Shown here: one piece after another, positions 41,009 through 52,399 of the stretch
Layout: every line of letters begins with the position of its first letter
How positions within the stretch are numbered: the first letter of the stretch is position 1
Assembly: GCA_000430305.1 (NCBI GenBank)
Contig: ASZZ01000008.1
Span: 1 to 64,000 of the forward strand
Length of the DNA: 64,000 bases
Direction of reading: 5' to 3'
Source: Streptococcus mitis 17/34
Lineage (GTDB): Bacteria > Bacillota > Bacilli > Lactobacillales > Streptococcaceae
Program-made: the position numbers and the translations under genes
Notes under the pieces: generated by a model
What the model was told of the DNA's origin: nothing
The model's database searches: none
The model's input: the letters and a program-made list of their open reading frames with translations, nothing else

Positions 41009-43404
41009 ATGGCTATAGCAAGATTATCGTTGATGTGCCCTTGATGCAGACAGACCAGCCCTATAGTTACAGGATTCCTGAGGAATTTGAGGGAATGCTG
41101 GAAGTTGGGATGCGGGTTCATGTGCCTTTTGGTAAGGGTAATCGCTTGATTCAAGGAATTGTTCTTGGTTTGGAGTCCCAATCAGATGGAGAAGAGATGG
41201 AGCAATATTTAAAAGATATTGCTGAGGTGTTGGATTTTTCTCCTGTTCTCACGCAAGAACAACTCTGGCTGGCTGAGGAGTTACGTAAGTCTGTTTTTTC
41301 TTATAAAATCTCCATCTTAAAAGCCATGTTGCCGGGATTTCTAAATTCTAGCTATGACAAGATTCTCTATCCTCTGGAAGGTCTGAGTCAGGAAGAACGA
41401 GAGCGCTTGTTTGGTTCAGAAGATTCGCTAGCCTTTTCATCTCTAGATTTAGGTAAGCAAGCTGAAATGATGCGTTTGACTAGAAAAGGATTGCTTGGTC
41501 TGGAATATCAGGCAGTCGATCAAAAGAAGGTCAAGACCCAGTCTTGGTATGAGGTTGACCTTGTTCAGTTAGAAGGTGTCGAGATTTCTGCACGTGCCAA
41601 GAAAAAGTTGGAATTGAGAGACTATCTGCTGTCTCATCCTGAGAGTTCTTCCTTGGCTAGTTTGTTAGAATCCTACTCGCGGGAGCAAGTCAACTTCTTT
41701 GTGGAACAAGGTGCTGTTACCATAGTCCAAAAGGAAGTGCAACGCTCGGCTGCTTATTTTGAAGGCATTGAGGCAAGTCAGCCTTTGGAGTTGAATCCAG
41801 AACAAAGACAGGCGCGTGATGCGGTTGTCAGTGCTATTGGCAGTCATCAGACTCCCTTCCTCCTTCAAGGGATTACAGGAAGTGGGAAGACGGAGGTTTA
41901 CTTGCAGATTATCCAAGGGGCCTTGGACAAGGGGAAGACAGCTATTTTGCTGGTTCCTGAGATTTCCCTGACTCCACAAATGACGGAGCGCTTTATCGCT
42001 CGTTTTGGTGAGAAAGTGGCAATTCTCCACTCAGGTCTGTCCAATGGTGAAAAGTATGATGAATGGCGCAAGGTGGAACGTGGCGATGCCCAAGTTGTGG
42101 TTGGGGCCAGATCCGCCATCTTTGCTCCGCTGAAAAATCTAGGAGTTATGATTATCGATGAGGAGCATGAAGCGACTTATAAGCAGGACAGCAATCCCCG
42201 TTACCATGCCAGAGAGGTGGCTATTTTACGGGCCCAGTACAATCAAGCGGCTCTAGTCCTTGGTTCAGCAACACCAAGTCTGGAAAGCCGTGCGCGGGCT
42301 GGAAAAGGCGTCTATCAACACCTAAGTCTGACCCAACGTGCTAATCCTTTAGCTACCATTCCTGAGGTTCAAGTGATTGATTTTCGGGACTATATCGGAC
42401 AAAATGAGACATCAAACTTTACGCCACTTTTGCTAGAAGCTATCCAAGACCGTCTGGCTAAAAAAGAGCAGGTGGTTCTCATGCTCAATCGCCGTGGTTA
42501 TTCTAGCTTTGTTATGTGTCGGGAGTGTGGGACGGTGGATACGTGTCCTAACTGTGATATTTCCTTGACCTTGCACATGGATACCAAGACCATGAACTGC
42601 CATTATTGTGGTTTTTCTAAGGACATTCCTCAGGTTTGTCCTAACTGTAAGAGTCGCAGTATTCGCTACTATGGGACGGGAACTCAGAAGGCTTATGACG
42701 AGCTAGCAGAGCTTTTTCCTCAGGCACGTATTCTACGGATGGATGTGGATACGACCCGTAAGAAAGGCAGTCATCAAGCTCTACTTGACCAGTTTGGACG
42801 AGGAGAGGCGGATATCTTGCTTGGCACTCAGATGATTGCCAAGGGATTGGATTTTCCCAATGTAACCCTAGTAGGAGTTCTCAATGCGGATACGGCCTTG
42901 AATCTACCAGATTTCCGTTCTTCTGAGAGAACCTTCCAGCTCTTGACTCAAGTGGCAGGACGCGCAGGTCGGGCTGAAAAAGCGGGTCAGGTCTTGATTC
43001 AGTCCTATAATCCGCAGCACTATGCTATTCGATTTGCCAAGGATCAGGACTACGAAGGCTTTTATGCCTATGAAATGGGAATTAGACGACAACTTGGCTA
43101 TCCGCCTTACTATTTCACCATTGGCATTACCCTTTCTCATAAGAAAGAAGAAGAGGTGGTTAAACGTGCCTATGAAGTTATGAACATTTTGCGGTCAGGT
43201 TTGTCTGAAACCAGTAATATCCTTGGGCCGACGCCCAAACCCATCGCCCGTACCCACAACCTCTATCATTACCAGATTTTGATTAAATATCGTTTAGAAG
43301 ATGAGCTTGGTCCGACCCTCAATAAGGTTCTGGCCTTGACTCAAGAACGAGAAAATAGTGAGCTCCGTCTCAGCATTGATCATGAGCCACAGCAATTTTT
43401 ATAA
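41009..43404 (+). CDS. priA: Primosomal helicase PriA (N-terminal frameshift)
   Basis: The body (from 41035) is a complete PriA: Walker A LLQGITGSGKTEVYLQ, DEEH box IIDEEHEATYKQ, the zinc-binding Cys pairs CRECGTVDTCPNCD and CHYCGFSKDIPQVCPNCKS, and the motif VAGRAGRAEK. The real start is probably the ATG at 41009 after AAGGAGGAGG, reading MAIARL. It loses frame after AGATTATCG, where AGATTAATCG (one more A) would lead straight into VDVPLMQTDQPYSYR. PriA reloads the replisome at stalled forks. Confidence 0.88.
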
Positions 43405-43416
43405 GAAGGAGAAGAT

Positions 43417-44352
43417 ATGACAAAATTAATCTTTATGGGGACACCCGACTTTTCAGCAACAGTCTTAAAAGGACTTTTGACAGATGACCGTTACGAAATT
43501 CTAGCTGTTGTGACCCAGCCAGACCGTGCTGTTGGCCGTAAAAAAGTGATCCAAGAGACACCAGTCAAGCAGGCTGCAAAAGAAGCAGGACTTCCTATCT
43601 ACCAACCTGAAAAATTATCTGGAAGTCCAGAGATGGAATCTCTTATGAAACTAGGAGCGGATGGAATCGTGACTGCTGCTTTTGGGCAATTTCTCCCAAG
43701 TAAACTCCTTGATAGCATGGATTTTGCGGTCAATGTTCACGCTTCCCTCCTTCCAAAACACCGTGGTGGAGCGCCTATCCATTATGCCTTGATTCAAGGG
43801 GATGAGGAAGCTGGTGTGACCATTATGGAAATGGTTAAGGAAATGGATGCAGGAGATATGATTTCTCGTCGCAGTATTCCTATCACGGATGAGGACAATG
43901 TCGGCACTTTGTTTGAGAAATTGGCGCTAGTTGGTCGTGACTTGCTTTTGGACACTTTGCCTGCCTATATTGCTGGGGAAATCCAACCTGAACCGCAAGA
44001 TCCAAGTCAGGTTACCTTCTCGCCAAATATTAAGCCAGAGGAAGAAAAGTTGGATTGGAATAAAAGCAATCGTCAACTCTTTAACCAAATCCGTGGCATG
44101 AACCCGTGGCCTGTTGCCCATACTTTCCTTAAGGGTGACCGCTTTAAGATTTATGAAGCTCTACCAGTAGAAGGTCAGGGTAATCCGGGTGAAATCCTCT
44201 CAATTGGCAAGAAAGAATTGATTGTCGCAACGGCAGAAGGAGCTCTATCCCTCAAACAAGTGCAGCCTGCTGGCAAACCTAAGATGGACATTGCTTCCTT
44301 CCTCAACGGTGTTGGACGGACATTGACTGTAGGAGAACGATTTGGTGACTAA
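43417..44352 (+). CDS. fmt: Methionyl-tRNA formyltransferase
   Basis: A 311-residue enzyme: [16 protein letters not shown], the formyl-folate site [20 protein letters not shown] with the catalytic Asn-His, [11 protein letters not shown] and a C-terminal tRNA-binding domain. Formylates initiator Met-tRNA. AAGAAGGAG precedes the ATG; its end overlaps rsmB. Confidence 0.93.
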   Translation: MTKLIFMGTPDFSATVLKGLLTDDRYEILAVVTQPDRAVGRKKVIQETPVKQAAKEAGLPIYQPEKLSGSPEMESLMKLGADGIVTAAFGQFLPSKLLDSMDFAVNVHASLLPKHRGGAPIHYALIQGDEEAGVTIMEMVKEMDAGDMISRRSIPITDEDNVGTLFEKLALVGRDLLLDTLPAYIAGEIQPEPQDPSQVTFSPNIKPEEEKLDWNKSNRQLFNQIRGMNPWPVAHTFLKGDRFKIYEALPVEGQGNPGEILSIGKKELIVATAEGALSLKQVQPAGKPKMDIASFLNGVGRTLTVGERFGD

Positions 44353-45658
44353 AGTAGAAACGGCTAGAAGTCTAGCTCTGGCAGTATTAGAGGATGTCTT
44401 TATCAATCAAGCATACTCAAATATTGCCTTAAATAAGCATCTCAAGGGAAGTCAGCTTTCAGTAGCAGACAAGGGATTGGTAACAGAGCTGGTCTATGGA
44501 ACGGTGGCCCGTAAACTGACTCTGGAATGGTACCTGTCCCACTTTATCGAAGATAGAGACCAGTTAGACAGCTGGCTCTATGTTCTGCTTCTCATGAGTG
44601 CCTATCAACTTCGCTATTTGGATAAGATTCCAGACCATGCTGTGGTTAATGAAGCGGTGGAATTAGCCAAATTTCGTAAAAAAGGCAGTGAAAAATTGGT
44701 CAATGCTGTCTTGCGCCGTATCTTGCGTGAAGGCTGGCCAGATATTGCCAGCATCAAACGAAAAAACAAGCGTGATTCTATTGCCTATTCTCTCCCGGTT
44801 TGGCTCGTGTCTAAACTTAAAGAAGAATACGGTGAAGAGCGAGCACAAGCTATCTTTGAAAGCCTCTTGGTGCGCAACAAGGCCAGCATCCGTGTGACTG
44901 ACTTAAGCCGAAAAGAGGAAATACAAGCCTTGTTAGAGGCTAGTGATTCATCCTTGTCTGTTTCTGGTCTGGTCAAGGAGCAAGGGCATTTTGCAGGCCA
45001 TGATTTGTTTGCGGAGGGAGCTATTACCATCCAAGACGAGTCCAGTCAGTTGGTTGCACCAACTTTGAATTTGCAGGGAGATGAGCGAGTGCTTGATGCT
45101 TGTGCGGCTCCGGGTGGGAAAACAGCCCATATTGCCTCTTATCTCACGACAGGTCAGGTTACTGCTCTGGACTTGTATGATCATAAGTTGGATTTAATCC
45201 AAGAAAATGCCCAACGTCTGGGCGTTGCAGAACGGGTTCAAACGCAAAAATTGGATGCCAGAAAGGTGCATGAGCTTTTTGGTCAGAATTCCTTTGACAA
45301 GATTTTAGTAGATGCTCCTTGTTCAGGAATCGGTCTTCTGCGTCGCAAACCAGACATCAAATACAATAAAGAAACGGCAGATTTCGCGTCCTTACAGGAA
45401 ATTCAGCTAGAAATATTAGGTAGTGTTTGTCAAACACTACGCAAAGGTGGTATAATAACTTATAGTACCTGTACTATTGTCTCAGAGGAGAATTTTCAAG
45501 TCGTGGAGGCGTTTTTAGAAAGTCATCCCGAGTTCGAGCAGGTAAAACTAGAACATGAATGTAAGGATATCATGAAAGACGGCTGTATCCTCATTACACC
45601 TGAATTGTATGGAAGTGATGGATTCTTCATCAGTCAATTTCGCAAGATATCAGATTAG
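44345..45658 (+). CDS. rsmB: 16S rRNA m5C967 methyltransferase RsmB
   Basis: A 437-residue protein: an N-terminal NusB-like RNA-binding domain ([12 protein letters not shown]...[14 protein letters not shown]), then the SAM core [17 protein letters not shown] and catalytic [15 protein letters not shown] with a second Cys in YSTCTI. The GTG at 44345 is preferred over TTG at 44342 because GGAGAA is spaced correctly; it overlaps fmt by 8 bases. Confidence 0.9.
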   Translation: MTKVETARSLALAVLEDVFINQAYSNIALNKHLKGSQLSVADKGLVTELVYGTVARKLTLEWYLSHFIEDRDQLDSWLYVLLLMSAYQLRYLDKIPDHAVVNEAVELAKFRKKGSEKLVNAVLRRILREGWPDIASIKRKNKRDSIAYSLPVWLVSKLKEEYGEERAQAIFESLLVRNKASIRVTDLSRKEEIQALLEASDSSLSVSGLVKEQGHFAGHDLFAEGAITIQDESSQLVAPTLNLQGDERVLDACAAPGGKTAHIASYLTTGQVTALDLYDHKLDLIQENAQRLGVAERVQTQKLDARKVHELFGQNSFDKILVDAPCSGIGLLRRKPDIKYNKETADFASLQEIQLEILGSVCQTLRKGGIITYSTCTIVSEENFQVVEAFLESHPEFEQVKLEHECKDIMKDGCILITPELYGSDGFFISQFRKISD

Positions 45659-45672
45659 GAAGGAACTGACAC

Positions 45673-46413
45673 ATGGAAATTTCATTATTAACAGATGTTG
45701 GTCAGAAACGAACAAATAACCAAGACTATGTCAACCACTATGTCAATAGAGCTGGACGTACCATGATTATTTTAGCTGATGGGATGGGAGGTCATCGCGC
45801 AGGGAATATCGCTAGTGAAATGGCGGTAACAGACCTAGGTATAGCTTGGGTTGATACCCAGATCGATACAGTCAATGAAGTGCGTGAATGGTTCGCCCAT
45901 TACCTAGAAATTGAAAATCAAAAGATTCATCAACTTGGGCAAGATGATGCCTATAAAGGAATGGGAACAACTCTAGAGGCTGTTGCTATTATTGGCAATC
46001 AGGCTATCTATGCTCATATTGGAGATTCTCGTATCGGTTTGATTCGTGGGGAAGAATACCACCAGTTAACGAGCGACCATTCTTTGGTCAATGAATTGCT
46101 TAAGGCAGGTCAATTGACACCAGAAGAAGCTGCTAGTCATCCACAGAAAAATATTATTACTCAATCTATCGGTCAAAAAGATGAAGTTCAACCTGATTTT
46201 GGAATGATTACCCTTGAGCCAGGTGACTATCTCTTGCTCAATAGTGATGGTTTGACTAACATGATTTCAGGCAGTGAGATTTGTGATATTGTAACCAGTG
46301 ATATTCCTTTGGCAGATAAAACAGCGACGCTCGTGCGTTTTGCTAACAATGCAGGAGGTTTAGACAACATTACGGTTGCCCTTGTTTCTATGAACGAGGA
46401 GGATGCAGAATGA
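45673..46413 (+). CDS. phpP: PP2C-type protein phosphatase PhpP
   Basis: A 246-residue PPM phosphatase: the metal-binding [12 protein letters not shown] near the start, [11 protein letters not shown] and [10 protein letters not shown]. It reverses phosphorylation by StkP, whose gene overlaps its stop (ATGA). AGGAAGGAA before the ATG. Confidence 0.93.
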   Translation: MEISLLTDVGQKRTNNQDYVNHYVNRAGRTMIILADGMGGHRAGNIASEMAVTDLGIAWVDTQIDTVNEVREWFAHYLEIENQKIHQLGQDDAYKGMGTTLEAVAIIGNQAIYAHIGDSRIGLIRGEEYHQLTSDHSLVNELLKAGQLTPEEAASHPQKNIITQSIGQKDEVQPDFGMITLEPGDYLLLNSDGLTNMISGSEICDIVTSDIPLADKTATLVRFANNAGGLDNITVALVSMNEEDAE

Positions 46414-48311
46414 TCCAAATCGGCAAGATTTTTGCCGGACGCTATCGGATTGTGAAACAGATTGGCCGAGGAGGCATGGCAGATGTCTATTTGGCCAAGG
46501 ATTTAATTCTAGACGGAGAAGAAGTGGCAGTGAAGGTTCTGAGGACCAACTACCAGACGGACCCGATAGCTGTAGCTCGTTTTCAGCGTGAAGCGAGAGC
46601 TATGGCAGATCTAGACCATCCTCATATCGTTCGGATAACAGATATTGGTGAGGAAGATGGTCAACAGTATCTCGCAATGGAATATGTTGCTGGACTGGAC
46701 CTTAAACGCTATATCAAGGAACACTATCCTCTTTCTAATGAAGAAGCCGTCCGTATCATGGGACAAATCCTATTGGCTATGCGTTTGGCCCATACCAGAG
46801 GAATTGTTCACAGGGACTTGAAACCGCAAAATATCCTCTTGACACCAGATGGGACTGCCAAGGTCACAGACTTTGGGATTGCGGTCGCCTTTGCAGAGAC
46901 GAGTCTGACCCAGACTAACTCTATGCTGGGGTCGGTTCATTACTTGTCACCTGAGCAGGCGCGTGGTTCGAAGGCGACGGTACAGAGTGATATCTATGCC
47001 ATGGGGATTATTTTCTATGAGATGTTGACAGGTCATATCCCTTATGACGGGGATAGCGCGGTGACCATCGCCCTTCAGCATTTCCAGAAACCACTGCCGT
47101 CAGTTATTGATGAAAATCCATCTGTGCCTCAGGCTTTGGAGAATGTTGTTATCAAGGCAACTGCCAAGAAATTGACAGATCGTTATCAGTCAGTTGCAGA
47201 GATGTATGTGGACTTGTCTAGTAGTTTGTCTTACAATCGTCGAAATGAGCCTAAACTGGTATTTAATGATACTACTAAGGCAGACACCAAGACTCTACCA
47301 AAGGTATCCCAGAGTACCTTGACCTCGATTCCTAAGGTGCAAACACAAAGTCCGAAGCCACAGACTGCGAAGCCGAGTCAGCAGGCTTCAGAAGACAATT
47401 ACGCAAGCAAGCCTGTTAAGAAACGGAAATTTAGAGTTCGTTATATGATTTTGTTGGCCAGCATTGTATTGGTGGCAGCTTCTCTTGTTTGGATATTATC
47501 CAGAACTCCTGCAACCATTGCCATTCCAGATGTGGCAGGTCAGACAGTTGCGGAGGCCAAGGAAACGCTCAAGAAAGCCAATTTTGAGATTGGCGAGGAG
47601 AAATCAGAGGCTAGTGAAAAGGTGGAAGAAGGGCGGATTATCCGTACAGATCCTGAAGCTGGAAAGACTCGAAAAGAAGGTTCGAAAATCAATTTGGTTG
47701 TCTCTTCAGGCAAGCAATCCTTCCAATTGAGTAACTATATCGGCCGTAAATCGACAGATGTTATCGCAGAACTCAAGCAGAAGAAGGTTCCTGAAAATCT
47801 CATCAAGATTGAGGAAGAAGAATCAAGTGAGAGTGAAGCAGGAACTGTTCTCAGACAGAGTCCAGCTGCCGGAACAACCTATGATTTGAGCAAGGCCTCA
47901 ACGATTACCTTAACCGTTGCTAAGAAAGTAACCAGCGTTGCCATGCCAAGTTATATAGGATCTAGTCTTGAATTTACTAAAAACAATCTCGTTCAAATTG
48001 TCGGTATTAAAGAAGCCAATATTGAAGTTGTAGAAGTGTCGACAGCTCCTGATGGAACTGCTGAGGGTACAGTCGTTGAACAGAGTCCAAAAGCGGGTGA
48101 AAAGGTTGATTTGACTAAGACGCGTGTCAAGATTTCAATCTACAAACCAAAAACACCGCCGTCAACGTCATCATCAGCACCATCCCAACGTGGAAACCAA
48201 GGTTCTACTACGACACCAAGTCAGGGGAACCAACAAGGAAATCAACGAGGGAATGCACCTGCTACGACTCAATCAAGTAGTGAAGGCAACCACGAAAATT
48301 CTCGTGATTAA
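46410..48311 (+). CDS. stkP: Ser/Thr kinase StkP with three PASTA domains and an extra tail
   Basis: A 633-residue membrane kinase. Kinase domain 1-275 (P-loop [12 protein letters not shown], Lys 42, HRDLKPQN with Asp 136, DFG at 154-156), one membrane span about 344-364, then PASTA repeats at about 371-433, 434-506 and 507-579. A Ser/Gln/Gly/Asn-rich tail occupies 580-633. It senses peptidoglycan and coordinates septation. From memory, the pneumococcal protein has four PASTA repeats, about 659 residues and no such tail; this version lacks one middle repeat and gains the tail. Confidence 0.92.
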   Translation: MIQIGKIFAGRYRIVKQIGRGGMADVYLAKDLILDGEEVAVKVLRTNYQTDPIAVARFQREARAMADLDHPHIVRITDIGEEDGQQYLAMEYVAGLDLKRYIKEHYPLSNEEAVRIMGQILLAMRLAHTRGIVHRDLKPQNILLTPDGTAKVTDFGIAVAFAETSLTQTNSMLGSVHYLSPEQARGSKATVQSDIYAMGIIFYEMLTGHIPYDGDSAVTIALQHFQKPLPSVIDENPSVPQALENVVIKATAKKLTDRYQSVAEMYVDLSSSLSYNRRNEPKLVFNDTTKADTKTLPKVSQSTLTSIPKVQTQSPKPQTAKPSQQASEDNYASKPVKKRKFRVRYMILLASIVLVAASLVWILSRTPATIAIPDVAGQTVAEAKETLKKANFEIGEEKSEASEKVEEGRIIRTDPEAGKTRKEGSKINLVVSSGKQSFQLSNYIGRKSTDVIAELKQKKVPENLIKIEEEESSESEAGTVLRQSPAAGTTYDLSKASTITLTVAKKVTSVAMPSYIGSSLEFTKNNLVQIVGIKEANIEVVEVSTAPDGTAEGTVVEQSPKAGEKVDLTKTRVKISIYKPKTPPSTSSSAPSQRGNQGSTTTPSQGNQQGNQRGNAPATTQSSSEGNHENSRD

Positions 48312-48314
48312 ACG

Positions 48315-48349
48315 AATCTTTGTCATGATTTCATGACAAAGATTTTTTT
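48315..48349 (+). terminator. Terminator of phpP-stkP
   Basis: A perfect 14-base stem AATCTTTGTCATGA / TCATGACAAAGATT with a 2-base loop, followed by a T run, just after the stkP stop. Confidence 0.9.
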
Positions 48350-48398
48350 GAGTCCAGATTTGTGATAGAATAGAGGGAGTTGATAAAAGGAGGCAAGC

Positions 48399-49157
48399 AT
48401 GGAAGAATCAAGAGAATTAAATGCCGTCATCGATGTGATTATGCTAGCGGGGACTATTCTCCTTAAAAGTGGCTCAGAAATCCATCGTGTAGAAGATACC
48501 ATGATTCGGATCGCGCATTCGCAGGGGATTGTGGATTGCAATGTCCTTGCCATGCCTGCCGCTATCTTTTTCTCTATTGAAAATACCAATATTTCGCGCA
48601 TGAAGCGCGTGACCTCCTCTTCTTATAACATCGAAAAAGTCTGCGATGTGAACCAGATTTCTCGTCAGCTGGTAGGTGGAAAGCTTGATTTAGAGACAGC
48701 CTTCAAGCAATTGACAGCTTTGCAAGCTCAACCCCTTCCTTATACCAAGTTGCAGGTGACTCTGGCTGCGACCTTTAGTGCCCCTTTCTTCTCAATTATG
48801 TTTAGTGGAAATATCTACGATGCAATCGGGGCAGGAGTGGCTACCTTATTTGGTTTTGCCTTTTCCCTCTATGTAGAAAAGTTTATCCGAATTCCCTTTG
48901 TAACAGCCTTTGCTGGAGCATTTGTCTTTGGGATGATAGCCCAGTTTTGGGCTCGCTACACGGGCTTTCCTTCAACAGCAGATTTGATTATAGCTGGTGC
49001 CGTCATGCCTTTTGTACCTGGAATTGCCTTGACCAATGCGGTTCGGGATATTATGACCAACCACATAAACTCTGGTATGAGTAAGATGTTTGAATCCCTA
49101 CTCATTACCCTTGCTTTAGGGGCAGGAACTTCTGTCGCCTTGGTATTGATGAACTAA
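48399..49157 (+). CDS. ThrE-type threonine/serine exporter, subunit 1 (YjjP-like)
   Basis: A 252-residue protein: a cytoplasmic N-terminal part (AGTILLKSGSEIHRVEDTMIRIA, family motif; VLAMPAAIFFSI) and about five membrane spans from residue 120 on (PFVPGIALTNAVRDIM near the end). AAAGGAGG precedes the ATG, and an extended -10 (TGATAGAAT) lies upstream near 48361-48370. It pairs with the next, smaller subunit. Substrate is inferred from the family only. Confidence 0.82.
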   Translation: MEESRELNAVIDVIMLAGTILLKSGSEIHRVEDTMIRIAHSQGIVDCNVLAMPAAIFFSIENTNISRMKRVTSSSYNIEKVCDVNQISRQLVGGKLDLETAFKQLTALQAQPLPYTKLQVTLAATFSAPFFSIMFSGNIYDAIGAGVATLFGFAFSLYVEKFIRIPFVTAFAGAFVFGMIAQFWARYTGFPSTADLIIAGAVMPFVPGIALTNAVRDIMTNHINSGMSKMFESLLITLALGAGTSVALVLMN

Positions 49158-49158
49158 T

Positions 49159-49607
49159 ATGACACTAACAACCTTTTTATTACAAGCAGTGGCAAGTCTT
49201 CTTGCTATCATCACTTTTTTAATCGTACTTAATGTTCAACGGTCCATGCTCTTACCGGGAGGGATTTTGGGCATGGCTGTCTGGCTAATCTATCTTTTGC
49301 TCAAGGAACCAACCAATGTCATTGTAGCTACCTTCATTGCCGCTATTATTGGTTCTTGTGTCAGTCAGATTTTAAGTATTATTTACAAGACCCCTGCTGT
49401 GGTCTTTATCTTGGCTATCTTGCACCTCTGGTCCCGGGATATCTGTCTTATCGGACAACGGCCTTTTTTGTGACAGGAGACTATAGTCACGCCATTGCAA
49501 GTGCAACTTTAGTTGTCATGTTGGCTCTGGTAATCTCTATTGGTATGGCTAGCGGAACAGTGATTCTCAGACTGTATTCCTACTTACGAAAACAGCAAAA
49601 TCGTTAG
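49159..49607 (+). pseudogene. ThrE-type exporter subunit 2 (YjjB-like), frameshifted
   Basis: ATG one base after the previous stop; reads LLQAVASLLAIITFLIVLNVQRSML and on to VVFILAIL. Near 49418, TTGCACCT stands where TTGGCACCT would keep the frame (APLVPGYLSYRTTAFFVTGDY). The rest reads in another frame to 49607. With the missing G it would be a normal protein of about 149 residues with four membrane spans. Confidence 0.78.
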
Positions 49608-49617
49608 AAGAACAAGA

Positions 49618-49646
49618 GACTTGATTTGGTGAATCAAGTCTTTTTT
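49618..49646 (+). terminator. Terminator of the exporter pair
   Basis: GACTTGATT and AATCAAGTC form a perfect 9-base stem around TGGTG, followed by six T. Confidence 0.85.
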
Positions 49647-49720
49647 CTCTCTTTTACTGCCATTTGTGATAAAATAGTATAGAACGATTTTTTACAATGA
49701 ATGATAAAACAGAGGTAAAT

Positions 49721-50893
49721 ATGACAATCGGTATCGATAAGATTGGTTTTGCGACCAGTCAATATGTCTTGAAATTACAAGACTTAGCAGAAGCAAGGGG
49801 CATTGACCCTGAAAAATTAAGCAAAGGACTTTTGCTCAAGGAATTGAGTATTGCTCCCCTAACTGAGGACATCGTGACCTTGGCGGCCAGTGCAAGTGAC
49901 TCTATTTTAACTGAGCAAGAGAGAGCAGAAATTGACATGGTCATTGTGGCTACCGAGTCAGGAATTGACCAGAGTAAGGCTGCGGCCGTCTTTGTGCATG
50001 GCTTGCTTGGCATCCAGCCCTTTGCTCGTAGTTTCGAGATTAAAGAAGCCTGCTATGGAGCGACAGCTGCCCTTCATTATGCCAAATTGCATGTGGAAAA
50101 TTCTCCAGAGTCCAAAGTTTTGGTTATTGCTAGTGATATTGCCAAATATGGTATTGAAACTCCAGGAGAACCAACTCAGGGTACCGGAAGTGTGGCTATG
50201 TTGATTACACAAAATCCACGCATTATGGCCTTTAATAATGACAATGTAGCTCAGACTCGTGACATCATGGATTTTTGGCGACCAAATTACTCGACAACTC
50301 CGTATGTAAATGGTGTTTATTCTACCCAACAATATTTGGATAGTTTGAAAACAACTTGGCTTGAATACCAAAAACGCTACCAGCTTACTTTGGATGATTT
50401 TGCAGCTGTATGCTTCCATTTGCCTTATCCGAAATTAGCACTAAAAGGCTTGAAAAAAATCATGGATAAGAGCCTGCCCCAAGAGAAAAAAGACCTCTTG
50501 CAAAAGCATTTTGACCAGTCTATTCTCTACAGTCAAAAAGTGGGGAATATCTATACAGGTTCCCTCTTCCTTGGACTCTTGTCTCTCTTGGAAAATACAG
50601 ATAGCTTGAAAGCTGGGGACAAAATTGCCCTTTATAGTTACGGAAGTGGGGCTGTGGCTGAGTTTTTCAGTGGTGAATTGGTTGAAGGTTATGAAGCTTA
50701 TCTGGATAAAGACCGCTTGAACAAGCTCAACCAACGAACTGCCCTGTCTGTTGCTGACTATGAAAAAGTCTTCTTTGAGGAAGTAGACTTAGATGAAACA
50801 AACTCAGCCCAGTTTGCTGGCTATGAAAATCAAGAGTTTGCCTTGGTTGAAATTGTGGACCACCAACGCCGTTATAGCAAGGTTGAAAAATAA
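49721..50893 (+). CDS. mvaS: Hydroxymethylglutaryl-CoA synthase
   Basis: A 390-residue thiolase-fold enzyme of the mevalonate pathway. The catalytic Cys is in EIKEACYGATAAL, other active-site regions are VCFHLPYPKLA and LYSYGSGAVAEFFS. ATG at 49721 has AGAGGT upstream; an in-frame ATG at 49697 does not. An extended -10 (TGATAAAAT, near 49669-49677) precedes it. The stop overlaps the start of mvaA. Makes HMG-CoA for isoprenoid precursors. Confidence 0.92.
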   Translation: MTIGIDKIGFATSQYVLKLQDLAEARGIDPEKLSKGLLLKELSIAPLTEDIVTLAASASDSILTEQERAEIDMVIVATESGIDQSKAAAVFVHGLLGIQPFARSFEIKEACYGATAALHYAKLHVENSPESKVLVIASDIAKYGIETPGEPTQGTGSVAMLITQNPRIMAFNNDNVAQTRDIMDFWRPNYSTTPYVNGVYSTQQYLDSLKTTWLEYQKRYQLTLDDFAAVCFHLPYPKLALKGLKKIMDKSLPQEKKDLLQKHFDQSILYSQKVGNIYTGSLFLGLLSLLENTDSLKAGDKIALYSYGSGAVAEFFSGELVEGYEAYLDKDRLNKLNQRTALSVADYEKVFFEEVDLDETNSAQFAGYENQEFALVEIVDHQRRYSKVEK

Positions 50894-52165
50894 TGAAGAT
50901 AAGTTGGAATGGATTTTCTAAAAAATCATACCAAGAGCGCCTCGAGCTGTTGCAAGCTCAGGCGCTCCTTAGTCCTGAGAAGCAAGCGAGTCTGGAGCAG
51001 GATGAACAAATTAGTGTGACTGTCGCAGACCAGCTGAGTGAGAATGTAGTGGGAACTTTTTCTCTGCCTTATTCGCTGGTTCCAGAGGTTCTTGTCAATG
51101 GTCAGGAATACACAGTTCCCTATGTGACGGAAGAGCCGTCAGTGGTTGCTGCGGCCAGCTATGCAAGTAAAATCATCAAGCGTGCAGGCGGTTTTACTGC
51201 ACAAGTCCATGAGCGTCAGATGATTGGTCAGGTAGCTCTTTATCAAGTTGCTGATCCTGAACAAGCGCAGGAGAAGATCACCAGCAAGAAAGCAGAACTC
51301 TTAGAACTTGCTAATCAAGCCTATCCTTCTATCGTTAAACGCGGAGGCGGGGCGCGTGATTTGCATGTAGAGCAGATTAAAGGCGAAACAGACTTCCTCG
51401 TTGTTTATCTCCATGTCGATACGCAGGAAGCCATGGGAGCAAATATGCTCAATACCATGCTGGAAGCCTTGAAGCCAGTCGTAGAAGAACTCAGTCAGGG
51501 ACAGAGTCTCATGGGTATTCTGTCTAACTACGCGACCGATTCTTTGGTTACTGCAAGCTGTCGTATCGCCTTTCGCTACTTGAGTCCCCAAAAGGACCAA
51601 GGACGAGAAATTGCGGAGAAAATAGCCTTGGCCAGCCAGTTTGCGCAGGCTGATCCTTACCGAGCAGCTACCCACAATAAAGGGATTTTTAATGGTATTG
51701 ATGCCGTTTTGATTGCAACTGGTAATGACTGGCGTGCTATTGAGGCAGGAGCCATGCCTTTGCTAGTAGAGAAGGACACTATCAAGGTCTTAGTCAATGG
51801 ACACTGGACCTTGAAAGAGAAGAATTGGTCGGTGAGGTGACCCTGCCTATGCCTGTAGCGACCAAAGGTGGCTCTATCGGCCTCAACCTCGTGTAGCCCT
51901 CAGTCATGAATTACTAGGAAATCCTTCTGCTAAAGAATTAGCTCAGATTATCGTGTCTATCGGTCTCGCCCAAAACTTTGCGGCCCTCAAAGCCTTGGTG
52001 AGTACAGGAATTCAGCAAGGTCACATGAAATTGCAGGCCAAATCCTTGGCTCTCCTAGCAGGTGCTAGTGAATCCGAGGTTGCTCCCCTAGTCGAGCGCC
52101 TCATCGCAGATAAAACCTTTAACCTAGAGACAGCCCAGCGCTACCTAGAAAATTTAAGATCATAA
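50893..52165 (+). pseudogene. mvaA: Class II HMG-CoA reductase, two frameshifts
   Basis: Starts at an ATG overlapping the mvaS stop and reads normally for 310 residues (SVADQLSENVVGTFSLPYSLV, ATHNKGIFNGIDAV, ATGNDWRAIEAGA). Near 51817 GAGAAGAA replaces GAGGAAGAA. The frame then holds VTLPMPVATKGGSIGLN until about 51890, where AACCTCGT replaces AACCCTCGT. The C-terminal 70 residues follow to 52165. Two lost bases, each in a short run; restored length would be about 424 residues. The mevalonate pathway is needed for growth, so sequence error is likely. Confidence 0.85.
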
Positions 52166-52196
52166 AAAACTCAGACGAATTCGGTCTGAGTTTTCT
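52166..52196 (+). terminator. Terminator of mvaS-mvaA
   Basis: AAAACTCAGAC and GTCTGAGTTTT form a perfect 11-base stem directly after the mvaA stop. Confidence 0.85.
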
Positions 52197-52203
52197 TGTG
52201 CTT

Positions 52204-52399
52204 ATACTCAATGAAAATCAAAGAGCAAACTAGGAAGCTAGCCGCAAGTTGCTCAAAGCACTGCTTTGAGGTTGTAGATAAGACTGACGAAGCCAGCTCA
52301 AAACACTGTTTTGAGGTTGTGGATAGAACTGACGAAGTCAGTAACCATATCTACGGTAAGGCGACGCTGACGTGGTTTAAAGAGATTTTCGAAGAGTAT
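52204..52399 (-). repeat. BOX element with two boxB units (reversed)
   Basis: Begins with reversed boxC (ATACTCAATGAAAATC) and ends with reversed boxA (CTACGGTAAGGCGACGCTGACG-type core, then GATTTTCGAAGAGTAT). Between them the boxB palindrome appears twice (AAAGCACTGCTTT and AAAACACTGTTTT), each with a GACTGACGAAG or similar stretch. It is about 45 bases longer than the single-boxB copies. Its right end abuts the scrR stop. Confidence 0.8.
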
